From NCBI GenBank assembly GCA_024681435.1, contig JAILAV010000184.1, forward strand, positions 1 to 41,955: 41,955 nucleotides of DNA, read 5' to 3'. The notes beneath the pieces are model-generated. The model was not told the DNA's origin and made no database searches. It saw nothing but the letters and a program-made list of their open reading frames with translations. Source of the stretch: Pseudobutyrivibrio sp. Its GTDB lineage: Bacteria; Bacillota; Clostridia; Lachnospirales; Lachnospiraceae. The first letter of the stretch is position 1. Each line of letters opens with the position of its first letter. Positions 8,506 through 16,003 of this stretch are shown in pieces. The position numbers and the translations under genes are program-made.

Positions 8506-11214
8506 TTATTGTGCGTTTATTAGTTCTTCAAACTCCGAGATGGACATACGAATTTCTCTAGGTTTAGTACCCATCTCAGGACCTACAACACCTGCTTCAG
8601 CAAGTTGGTCCATAATTCGTGCAGCCCTATTAAAGCCAATTCTAAAGTTTCTTTGCAAATAGCCAATAGAACCTTTTTGGTTTTCTATAACAAGGCGTCC
8701 TGCTTCAACAAATAACTGATCTCTAGAATTGTCAGGTTCTCCAGAAATCGATATTGAACCAGAAGCGCTCTCAGAGTTTTGAATTTGAGTCTCTATATCT
8801 GAATTATAATCGGCAGCTTCATTATTATTTTTTAAGAAATCAACAACAGCGCTAACTTCCTCATCGCTAACAAATGCGCCTTGGATACGAACTGGTTTTG
8901 AAAGATTTTGAGGCGCATACAACATATCACCATTACCAAGTAAATCTTCTGCACCATTCATATCAAGAATAACTCTCGAATCATTACCTGATGAAACTGA
9001 AAAGGCAATTCGAGAAGGAACATTTGCTTTAATTAAACCTGTAATTACATTAACAGTAGGCTTTTGAGTTGCAATGATTAAGTGAATACCAGCAGCTCTG
9101 GCAAGCTGTGCCAAACGAACAATAGAATCCTCTACATCCGCAGCAGCAACCATCATCAAATCCGCAACCTCGTCAAGTATGATTACAAGCTGAGACATTC
9201 TATTACGTTTTTCTTCAGGAATGTCCTCTGGCAAAGTGTTACTTTCAACTTTTTCATTAAAGCCCTCGATATTACGAACACCAGCTTTTGCTAATAACTC
9301 GTATCTATCTGTCATTTCTTTAACTGCCCAATGAAGAGCTCCAGCAGCTTTCTTTGCATCAGTAATAACTGGCAATAATAAATGTGGAATGCCATTATAA
9401 ACTGAAAGCTCTACCATTTTAGGGTCAACCATAATCATTTTAACTTCCTCTGGAGAAGCATGATATAAAATACTCATGATTATAGTATTTATACAAACTG
9501 ATTTACCTGAGCCAGTAGCACCGGCAATAAGTAAATGTGGCATTTTTTCAATATTTCCAACGATAACACTACCTGAAATATCTTTACCAACACAGAATGA
9601 TATCTTAGATTTGGCATTCTTGAATTCTTTAGAAGATACAAGTTCCTTAAAGCCAACCATTGATTTAACTTTATTTGGTACCTCGATACCAATGGCTGAT
9701 TTTCCAGGAATTGGAGCTTCTATTCTAACATCAGTAACTGCCATATTAAGCTTAATATCATCTGATAAATTAACAACCTTAGATACACGTGTACCTTCGG
9801 CAATTTCTAGCTCATATCTAGTAACAGAAGGTCCTAAAGTAACTTCTGTTACATTGGCCTGAACGCCAAAATTTCCAAGAGTTCGCTGTAACTTACCAGC
9901 CATCTCCTGTAAGTAATCCTTTGAATCTCCACCATTTTTCTTTGCATCCTTAAGAAGGGAAAGAGGTGGGAATTTATAAGGTTTATTAGATTTCTTTTTA
10001 TCAGCATCAATAGTTGCTCTAAGTGATTCTGATGACTTCTCAATCTCATCTGCAGACGATGCAGATGGTTTAGCTCTACGAGAAACAGGCTCAGTTTCAA
10101 CCTCTGGAGTTGGTGGAACAACTGGCTCTATAACTGGTTCTGGAGTATTAATTACAGGAGCAACCCTAATAGGCTCAACCACAGGTTTCTCTTCAACAGG
10201 TGCTACTGGAGTCTCAACATTCTTAAAAGCATGAGTACTCTTAGACTTTTTCTCACCAGAACGTAATCTGTGACGACTAGTATTAGTAACCTCAACGTCT
10301 GAATCACCTTCAGCAATGTTAAATTTAATTTCATTTACACCATCATTTGATGTAGAAGTCTCTGTATAATTAGGTATAAGTGTAGTGTCACTAGTGATAC
10401 CAGTACGTTTTCTATCTCTTCTATTGCCATCAGTAGCATTAATTTGCTCTAATTCAAGAGCTTTATCTTCACTTATTTTATCTAAAATAGCCTGTCTATC
10501 AGAATTATATCTTGTCTGATTAGCCTCGCGTTCTAATAATTGTCGTTCTCTTCTTGCACGACGCTTTGCAGCCGCTCTATCAGCATGAATTCTTGAAGAC
10601 TGCTGAACTCTATCAAAAGCAAATCTTTCGATTATTATAATAACGCATACAACCATTATAATAATGTCTATTAAATATGCTCCTAGGAGTCCAAAACTAT
10701 CAAATATGGCAAAAACAATGGCAGCACCAATCAAGCCTCCACCTGTATGACTCTCCTTTGCATACTCAAAAGCATCTAAAGGTGATAATATTTCCTGTCC
10801 ATGTATTATTAATTCAACAAAAACTCCAATAAAAATTAATAATACAGCGCCAGCAACAACCTTTGCAATTGCCACTTTATTACCGTAGTTAGAAATAATG
10901 AAAAATGCAGAAAATACAACCATAAAAGGTAGTACATACTGAATTATTCCAAAAACACCAAAAAGAAGGTTCGCAATTCCATTGCCAACCATTCCACCGA
11001 ATCCAAAATTACTTATGCAAAGTAAAATGCATACAACTAAAGAACCCCAAAGGATAATCTCCTTTGAAGAATCTTCAAAAAATGGATCCTCAAATTCTAT
11101 TTCAGTTGTAGTTTTAGTTCTACTGTTTTTAGTAGAGCTCTTTTTTGTAGTATTGTTTTGGGATTTTTTTGTATTTGATTTTCTTTTAGAATTATTCGTC
11201 CCTTTTGTTGCCAA
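8506..11214 (-). CDS. ftsK: FtsK/SpoIIIE-family DNA translocase
   Basis: At 902 aa this is the septum-anchored DNA pump that clears chromosome ends during division. A Lys/Ser/Thr-rich cytosolic start (1-50) precedes about four membrane helices (53-70, 78-108, 117-137, 158-195). A long charged, Pro/Glu-rich linker runs to about 440. The RecA-like motor has Walker A GATGSGKSVCINT near residue 565 and Walker B LVIILDEVADLM. The C-terminal gamma winged helix has the family motif RNFRIGFNRAARIMDQL. Start is ATG 11214, downstream of the glgA terminator. SpoIIIE is the sporulation-named form; no spore genes are seen here, so ftsK is the neutral name. Confidence 0.96.
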   Translation of the reverse strand: MATKGTNNSKRKSNTKKSQNNTTKKSSTKNSRTKTTTEIEFEDPFFEDSSKEIILWGSLVVCILLCISNFGFGGMVGNGIANLLFGVFGIIQYVLPFMVVFSAFFIISNYGNKVAIAKVVAGAVLLIFIGVFVELIIHGQEILSPLDAFEYAKESHTGGGLIGAAIVFAIFDSFGLLGAYLIDIIIMVVCVIIIIERFAFDRVQQSSRIHADRAAAKRRARRERQLLEREANQTRYNSDRQAILDKISEDKALELEQINATDGNRRDRKRTGITSDTTLIPNYTETSTSNDGVNEIKFNIAEGDSDVEVTNTSRHRLRSGEKKSKSTHAFKNVETPVAPVEEKPVVEPIRVAPVINTPEPVIEPVVPPTPEVETEPVSRRAKPSASSADEIEKSSESLRATIDADKKKSNKPYKFPPLSLLKDAKKNGGDSKDYLQEMAGKLQRTLGNFGVQANVTEVTLGPSVTRYELEIAEGTRVSKVVNLSDDIKLNMAVTDVRIEAPIPGKSAIGIEVPNKVKSMVGFKELVSSKEFKNAKSKISFCVGKDISGSVIVGNIEKMPHLLIAGATGSGKSVCINTIIMSILYHASPEEVKMIMVDPKMVELSVYNGIPHLLLPVITDAKKAAGALHWAVKEMTDRYELLAKAGVRNIEGFNEKVESNTLPEDIPEEKRNRMSQLVIILDEVADLMMVAAADVEDSIVRLAQLARAAGIHLIIATQKPTVNVITGLIKANVPSRIAFSVSSGNDSRVILDMNGAEDLLGNGDMLYAPQNLSKPVRIQGAFVSDEEVSAVVDFLKNNNEAADYNSDIETQIQNSESASGSISISGEPDNSRDQLFVEAGRLVIENQKGSIGYLQRNFRIGFNRAARIMDQLAEAGVVGPEMGTKPREIRMSISEFEELINAQ

Positions 11215-11232
11215 GTTATAACCTCATACATT

Positions 11233-11264
11233 CAAAAGAGAATAGATTATACTATTCTCTTTTG
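11233..11264 (-). terminator. Terminator of yebC-glgA, with TATAAT in its loop
   Basis: A perfect 13-bp stem, CAAAAGAGAATAG (11233-11245) and its complement (11252-11264), encloses a 6-nt loop. Its minus-strand 3' side ends in CTTTTG, so the U-tract is short. It lies 14 nt downstream of the glgA stop. The loop on the minus strand reads exactly TATAAT, correctly placed to be the -10 of ftsK (expected start point about 25 nt before the ATG). The matching -35 (TAGAAT at 17 nt) is poor. Confidence 0.7.
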
Positions 11265-11278
11265 TAAAATTCTATTTA

Positions 11279-12727
11279 TTAACCTATTAAATAGTTATAA
11301 ATATTTTCGTATTTTTCTTTTTGGACAGACCAAGAATAGTTCTTGTTCATTCCTCTTTCGATTATCTTATTCCATTGAGCTTTCTTTTCAAAATAAATGT
11401 ATTTACTGTAGTTGACAGTATTAAGCAGTTCATCGCCATTATAATTAGCAAATGAGAAGCCATCACCAGTTTTCATATATTCATTATAGGCTTCAACTGT
11501 ATCACTAAGACCACCAGTCTCACGCACAATCGGAACAGTGCCGTATCTAAATGAAATAAGCTGTGTCAAACCACATGGTTCAAATCTTGATGGCATCAAG
11601 AAAGCATCGGCAGCTGCGTAAAGCTTATGTGCTAAATTGTCATCATAACAAATATTTGCTGAAATCTTTTCTGGATATTTCCAAGCATAATGTCTAAACA
11701 TATTTTCATATTTAGACTCGCCTGTACCAATGACAACAAGCTGCGTAAAATCATCAACAATGCCTTCAATGCAATAATTAATTAAATCCAGGCCTTTTTG
11801 ATCAGTTAGACGTGAAATCAAACCAATCATATACTTTTTAGCATCTACTTCTAAGCCTAAATCTGCCTGTATTTTTGTCTTATTAATCTTTTTAAATTTA
11901 CGGAAATTGGATACATCAAAATTCTTGTAAATCTTTTTGTCGGTAGCTGGATCATAGACATTATTATCTATACCATTAACAATTCCTTGCATATCATAAT
12001 GACGAGAACGTAATAATCCATCTAAACCTTCGCCATAATATGGCATCTGAATTTCATCACAGTACTTTGCTGAAACTGTAGTGATGTAATCAGCGTAAAC
12101 CAAACCACCCTTAAGCATATTTCCGCATTTTTTGTATTCAAGCTTATCGGTTGTAAATAAATTCATAGATAAACCTGAAATACCTGCAACAGTCTTTATA
12201 TCCCACATACCTTGGAATTTAAGGTTGTGGATTGTCATAACAGACTTCATTCCCCAGAAGAACTGGTCACCCTGAAAATCATTCTTAAGGTAAACAGGAA
12301 TAAAGCCAGTTTGCCAGTCGTGACAATGAATAAGATTAGGCTGAAAACCTATAAGTGGAAGCATTGAAAGAACTGCTTTATCAAAATAGATAAACTTTTC
12401 AAGATCCCATCTATCTTCCGAGTATGGATAAAAACAGTCGAAATATTCCTGATTATCGATGAAATAAAAAATAACTCCATCTAATTCATACTCAAAGACA
12501 CCAACATATTTAGCTCCAACAAGTGGACCCATGTTCATTTGGAAACTAGTTAAAAACTTGAAATCTTTCTTATATTTTTCAGGGATAAAAGAATAGTATG
12601 GTAATACCACTCTTACATCAAAATAGTCCTTACAAAACTCTTTCGGAAGTGCCCCACATACGTCTGCTAGACCGCCAGTTTTAACAAAAGGCACGCATTC
12701 GCTAGCAGCGAAAAGTATCTTATTCAT
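11279..12727 (-). CDS. glgA: Glycogen synthase (ADP-glucose, GT5)
   Basis: GlgA extends alpha-1,4-glucan chains from ADP-glucose to make storage glycogen. The 482-aa product has the ADP-glucose-binding KTGGLADVCGALPKE at residues 15-29. The C-terminal GT-B half carries the family block SRFEPCGLTQLISFRYGTVPIVRETGGLSDTV (key residues E, C, G, G). Start is ATG 12727: GAGGGG lies nine nucleotides upstream, whereas the longer TTG 12736 would abut the ribosome site. It follows yebC by 27 nt. No other glycogen gene is nearby, so it is detached from the usual glgBCAP cluster. Confidence 0.96.
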   Translation of the reverse strand: MNKILFAASECVPFVKTGGLADVCGALPKEFCKDYFDVRVVLPYYSFIPEKYKKDFKFLTSFQMNMGPLVGAKYVGVFEYELDGVIFYFIDNQEYFDCFYPYSEDRWDLEKFIYFDKAVLSMLPLIGFQPNLIHCHDWQTGFIPVYLKNDFQGDQFFWGMKSVMTIHNLKFQGMWDIKTVAGISGLSMNLFTTDKLEYKKCGNMLKGGLVYADYITTVSAKYCDEIQMPYYGEGLDGLLRSRHYDMQGIVNGIDNNVYDPATDKKIYKNFDVSNFRKFKKINKTKIQADLGLEVDAKKYMIGLISRLTDQKGLDLINYCIEGIVDDFTQLVVIGTGESKYENMFRHYAWKYPEKISANICYDDNLAHKLYAAADAFLMPSRFEPCGLTQLISFRYGTVPIVRETGGLSDTVEAYNEYMKTGDGFSFANYNGDELLNTVNYSKYIYFEKKAQWNKIIERGMNKNYSWSVQKEKYENIYNYLIG

Positions 12728-12754
12728 AATTTTCAACCCCTCAATTATTTTGTC

Positions 12755-13483
12755 TTACTCGTCCCAGTTGTGATATACGTTCTGAACGTCATCATCTTCA
12801 TCTAGAAGATCAAGAATCTTATTAATCTTATACAAATCCTGCTCATCTGAAAGCTCAACATATGTCTGAGGAATCATTGTAACCTCAGCGTTTGCCATAG
12901 GAATCTTTTCAGCCTCAAGAGCCTCTCTTACAGCTGAAAAATCATCTGGAGCAGTGTAAATCTCGAAGCAATCATCTTCTTCAGCAAAATCTTCTGCGCC
13001 TGCATCAAGAGCAATCATCATCAAATCATCTGCATCTATAGAGCATTCTTCTTTAGAAATGATAATCTGCCCCTTATTGTCAAACATGAAAGATACGCAA
13101 CCAGGTGTACCAATGCTTCCGCCACCCTTTGTGAAAGCGTTACGTACGTTAGCTGCTGTTCTATTTCTATTATCTGTAAGGCAATCTACAATGATAGCTG
13201 TTCCATTAGGACCATAGCCTTCATATGTAACTATCTCATAATTTACAGCATCTGCGTTACCAGCTGCCTTCTTAATACCACTTTCGATTGTGGCATTTGG
13301 AACGTTATTAGCCTTAGCTTTAGCGATAACATCACGAAGTTTTGAGTTATTGTTAGGGTCTGGACCACCCTCCTTAACTGCTACAGCGATCTCACGACCA
13401 ATTATTGTAAAAATCTTTCCCTTTGCAGCATCATTCTTTTCTTTTTTGTGCTTAATATTAGCAAATTTTGAATGTCCTGACAT
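12755..13483 (-). CDS. yebC: YebC/PmpR (TACO1) family protein
   Basis: The 242-aa protein starts [14 protein letters not shown], the near-invariant YebC opening, and contains [22 protein letters not shown] and [23 protein letters not shown]. The family is annotated as DNA-binding regulators (PmpR). The mitochondrial relative TACO1 acts in translation, so a translational role is also credible. The C-terminal tail is acidic ([10 protein letters not shown]). An AGAGG site precedes ATG 13483. A good promoter sits immediately upstream, with its -35 on the stop codon of the CBS-domain gene. Confidence 0.95.
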   Translation of the reverse strand: MSGHSKFANIKHKKEKNDAAKGKIFTIIGREIAVAVKEGGPDPNNNSKLRDVIAKAKANNVPNATIESGIKKAAGNADAVNYEIVTYEGYGPNGTAIIVDCLTDNRNRTAANVRNAFTKGGGSIGTPGCVSFMFDNKGQIIISKEECSIDADDLMMIALDAGAEDFAEEDDCFEIYTAPDDFSAVREALEAEKIPMANAEVTMIPQTYVELSDEQDLYKINKILDLLDEDDDVQNVYHNWDE

Positions 13484-13520
13484 AAAAATTATTACCTCTT
13501 TTCTATTCTGAATCTAAGAA

Positions 13521-13549
13521 ATTATATCAAATCACGCCCTTTTATTCAA
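13521..13549 (-). promoter_or_regulatory. Promoter of yebC-glgA
   Basis: Minus strand: TTGAAT (13549-13544), 17-nt spacer, TATAAT (13526-13521), with TGA directly before the -10 forming an extended TGnTATAAT. The -35 overlaps the stop codon of the upstream CBS gene. I see no terminator between the two genes, so readthrough from the CBS gene is also possible. Confidence 0.6.
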
Positions 13550-14426
13550 CGTGCCTTTTCCTTCTAACGTAAACGCTTCCGATAACTTTATCCTCAACAT
13601 TTTTAATGTAAAATATAAAATTATCATCCTCCAAAGTAAAAGATGTACCATCTTCAGGTATCTTTCCATATAAAGATATTAAATATCCGTTTAATGTCTC
13701 ATAATCCTCCGAAAGCATAGTTCCCAAGATTTCATAAACATCTTCTAAAGTGGTGCTACCTTCCATTAAGAATGAATCTTCTGTTTTAACTTCGATGGAG
13801 TTTTCCTCTTCATCATGCTCATCCTCAATATTTCCAACAATTTCCTCTAAAATATCCTCCAAAGATAGTAAGCCGGAAACCTGACCATACTCATCAACAA
13901 CAATTACCATATGACGCTTTTTAGATTGCATCTTCGCAAATAACGTGTTGATTCCATGAGTCTCTGGAATAAACTCTGCAACAGAAAGTAGACCTTGCAA
14001 ATCCTTAACCTTTAAATTATCAATATCCTTGTCGTAAAACATAAGGATATCTTTGATATGGAGAATACCGATTATATTATCTAATTCCTCAATATAAACC
14101 GGATAACGGCTCATATTATTCTCATTAATAAAGCTTATAGCCTCTCTAACAGTTGATTCTCCATTGATTGCAACGATATTTTTGCGATGAGTCATTATAT
14201 CTTTAGCATCAGTATCAGAAAATTCAAAAATATTTTGAATCATTGCTGCTTCCGAAGCCAAAATATTGCCATCTTCATGACCTTCATTTACCAAAGAAAT
14301 AACATCTTCTTCAGTAATATTCTCCTGTTTTGAACGCCTATAAATAACAATAGGGACAATAACAAACTCAATAATAGCTACAATTACAAATAATGCCAAA
14401 ATATAGGGATTCGCCCCGTCTTCCAT
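13542..14426 (-). CDS. CBS-pair protein of the CorC/HlyC (CNNM) family, reduced membrane domain
   Basis: The 294-aa product has one membrane helix (about residues 8-29) followed by a CBS pair (about 75-205) with IMTHRKNIVAINGESTV, SRYPVYIEELDNIIGILHIKDIL and VIVVDEYGQVSGLLSLEDILEEIVGNI. It ends in the CorC_HlyC transporter-associated domain (about 220-290, TLEDVYEILG...TLNGYLI). Full CNNM/CorC transporters carry a DUF21 domain with three to four helices; only one is present here. It may therefore regulate a separate transporter rather than move Mg2+ itself. AAGGAG precedes ATG 14426. It is preceded by its own promoter downstream of a terminator. Confidence 0.85.
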   Translation of the reverse strand: MEDGANPYILALFVIVAIIEFVIVPIVIYRRSKQENITEEDVISLVNEGHEDGNILASEAAMIQNIFEFSDTDAKDIMTHRKNIVAINGESTVREAISFINENNMSRYPVYIEELDNIIGILHIKDILMFYDKDIDNLKVKDLQGLLSVAEFIPETHGINTLFAKMQSKKRHMVIVVDEYGQVSGLLSLEDILEEIVGNIEDEHDEEENSIEVKTEDSFLMEGSTTLEDVYEILGTMLSEDYETLNGYLISLYGKIPEDGTSFTLEDDNFIFYIKNVEDKVIGSVYVRRKRHVE

Positions 14427-14468
14427 AAAAACTCCTTTCGATGTTTCCTTCTACGTATTACACTATAT

Positions 14469-14497
14469 ATTATACCTAAAGAAAAAAGACTAAACAA
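14469..14497 (-). promoter_or_regulatory. Candidate promoter of the CBS-domain gene
   Basis: Minus strand: TTGTTT (14497-14492), 17-nt spacer, TATAAT (14474-14469). The -10 is perfect and the -35 lies inside the terminator stem of the rex operon. An 8-bp inverted repeat (CACTATAT at 14461-14468, ATATAGTG at 14497-14504) brackets the element. Confidence 0.45.
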
Positions 14498-14514
14498 TAT
14501 AGTGTTTAGTCTTT
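14485..14514 (-). terminator. Terminator of the rex operon
   Basis: A perfect 12-bp stem AAAGACTAAACA / TGTTTAGTCTTT (14485-14496 and 14503-14514) with a 6-nt loop is followed on the minus strand by TTTTTTCTTT. The stop codon of the coiled-coil gene lies within the first arm. Confidence 0.9.
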
Positions 14515-15280
14515 ACTCTTCACCTTTTGATTCAGTTGATTCTTGTGATTCTCCTGTTTCATCCGATTCCTTAGTTTCCTTTGAAACAGCGTCTAAATCA
14601 ACTTCTTCTAAATCAATATTTGATAAGTCCTTTGGTTCGTCTTTGTCTTTTTGAGCTTTAGCTGGTTCTGTTTTATCATCAGCAGTACCAATATAAAACT
14701 CTCCATTTTGCATATCAAAAAGATTAAGAACTTCCATTCCAAATACATCATGCATATAAGAATAGATTTCTTTATTGTTAATTTCACGATTATGTTTTCT
14801 AATAACATTTTTCTTAAGCTGTACTCGAACGTCCTTAATCCAAGAAGTGATTTCCTCAGCTTCTGAGGAATTTGTACGAAGCTTTCCGTAGCAAAAGTCC
14901 ATTGTCGCAAGCATAAGTTCGCGATTTACTTCTTCAGTTTGCTTTGGAACCTCTAATAGTTCGTCCTCGTCTTGAGCGATTCTTTCGTTACACTCTTCAA
15001 GCAAGCGCTTATCGTCATCTAACTTCTTAGAGACAAGGTCTGATGTACCCTCCATATTAGACATAACAGAGGACATTAGATTTTCCTTAACCTTCTTTAA
15101 ATCTTTTAGCTCTTGCTTTAATTCAGCCTCTCGCTTAAGTAATTCGTTTTCCTTTGCTTCAAGACTTTTCACTTCTTCAGGCTTTCCGCCAAGAGCAAAG
15201 AGTCTGTGCCATTTCTGGTCTAAGATAAGCATAGGAACCTTTATTTTTGAAAGCGCAGCAGAAAAATCCTTTTCAGCCAT
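14513..15280 (-). CDS. Conserved-looking coiled-coil protein of unknown function, downstream of rex
   Basis: I do not recognise a named family for this 255-aa soluble protein. Residues ~1-35 are compact (KIKVPMLILDQKWHRLFALGG). A charged heptad-rich coiled coil runs from about 36 to 120. A small helical/globular part follows (MDFCYGKLRTNSSEAEEITSWIKDV; YSYMHDVFGMEVLNLFDM; GEFYIGTAD). The tail from about 205 is very acidic and rich in Glu, Ser and Thr. There is no signal peptide or membrane helix. It follows rex by 8 nt and shares its promoter and terminator, so its expression should track the NADH/NAD ratio if Rex autoregulates. Function not assigned. Confidence 0.75.
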   Translation of the reverse strand: MAEKDFSAALSKIKVPMLILDQKWHRLFALGGKPEEVKSLEAKENELLKREAELKQELKDLKKVKENLMSSVMSNMEGTSDLVSKKLDDDKRLLEECNERIAQDEDELLEVPKQTEEVNRELMLATMDFCYGKLRTNSSEAEEITSWIKDVRVQLKKNVIRKHNREINNKEIYSYMHDVFGMEVLNLFDMQNGEFYIGTADDKTEPAKAQKDKDEPKDLSNIDLEEVDLDAVSKETKESDETGESQESTESKGEE

Positions 15281-15288
15281 ATACTCAC

Positions 15289-15918
15289 CTACTTTTTATG
15301 CTGTGAAATATTATAAGATAACTGCATTAAACTATCTGATAGATGAACATTTTCAATGACAACATCAGGTATATCATCTAAATCTACATGAGCAAAATTC
15401 CAAATAGCATGAACTCCTAAGCTCACAAGCTTTAAAGCTGTAGACTTAGCATTTTGCTTAGGAAGTGTAAGTGCTGCAATTTCCACATCATTATTTTTAA
15501 TAAAATCCGGAAGCTCCTCTAGCATCTGAACCGGCAAATCTCTAACCATTTTGCCCTTTAATTCTGGATTAACATCAAAAAGTCCGATAATCTTGAAACC
15601 TACACGCTCAAATTTAACATATCCAGCGATAGCCTGTCCTAAATTCCCGGCACCAATTACAATGACATTATGAGTGTCATTAACACCTAAAATATTGCCG
15701 ATTTCGTCATGTAAATATGCAACATTGTAACCGTAACCCTGTTGACCAAAGCCACCAAAATTATTTAAATCCTGTCTAATCTGAGATGCTGTAACGTGCA
15801 TACGTTTACTCAAATCATTTGATGAAATTCTTTCAACGCCATCATCTAAAAGCTCACCTAAATATCTATAATATCTAGGAAGTCTTCTGATAACTGCTTG
15901 TGAAATCTGTTTATCCAA
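15289..15918 (-). CDS. rex: Redox-sensing transcriptional repressor Rex
   Basis: Rex represses fermentation and electron-transfer genes until NADH binds and releases it from DNA. The 209-aa protein has an N-terminal winged helix (to about residue 80, with TASQIRQDLNNFGGFGQQGYGYNV, the last part being the conserved Rex loop). A Rossmann NAD(H) domain follows with VIVIGAGNLGQAIAGY (Gly89, Gly91, Gly94). The start is a TTG at 15918-15916, supported by AGGAGG eight nucleotides upstream; no in-frame ATG would preserve the DNA-binding domain. A near-consensus promoter and a Rex-like operator lie just upstream, suggesting autoregulation. Confidence 0.96.
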   Translation of the reverse strand: MDKQISQAVIRRLPRYYRYLGELLDDGVERISSNDLSKRMHVTASQIRQDLNNFGGFGQQGYGYNVAYLHDEIGNILGVNDTHNVIVIGAGNLGQAIAGYVKFERVGFKIIGLFDVNPELKGKMVRDLPVQMLEELPDFIKNNDVEIAALTLPKQNAKSTALKLVSLGVHAIWNFAHVDLDDIPDVVIENVHLSDSLMQLSYNISQHKK

Positions 15919-15950
15919 ACTAAGTGCCTCCTAATTGAAATCGTAAGTTA

Positions 15951-15979
15951 ATTATAAAATCCCTATAAAACTATGTCAA
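15951..15979 (-). promoter_or_regulatory. Consensus promoter of rex
   Basis: Minus strand: TTGACA (15979-15974), a 17-nt spacer and TATAAT (15956-15951), a perfect match to the vegetative sigma consensus. The predicted start point is about 25-30 nt before the TTG start of rex. Confidence 0.85.
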
Positions 15980-15990
15980 GATTTTAACAA
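15973..15990 (-). promoter_or_regulatory. Rex-box-like operator over the rex -35
   Basis: Minus strand TTGTTAAAATCTTGACAT matches the clostridial Rex pattern TTGTTAA-N4-TTAACAA: the left half is perfect and the right half matches five of seven. It covers the -35 hexamer, the expected place for repression. The assignment rests on motif resemblance and position. Confidence 0.6.
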
Positions 15991-16003
15991 ACATCTGTTT
16001 ATA

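Noticed and set aside
15988-16003. Small inverted repeat AAACA-TC-TGTTT between the ABC-F gene and rex as a terminator
   Set aside because: Stem of only five AT-rich pairs and no T-run; likely chance.
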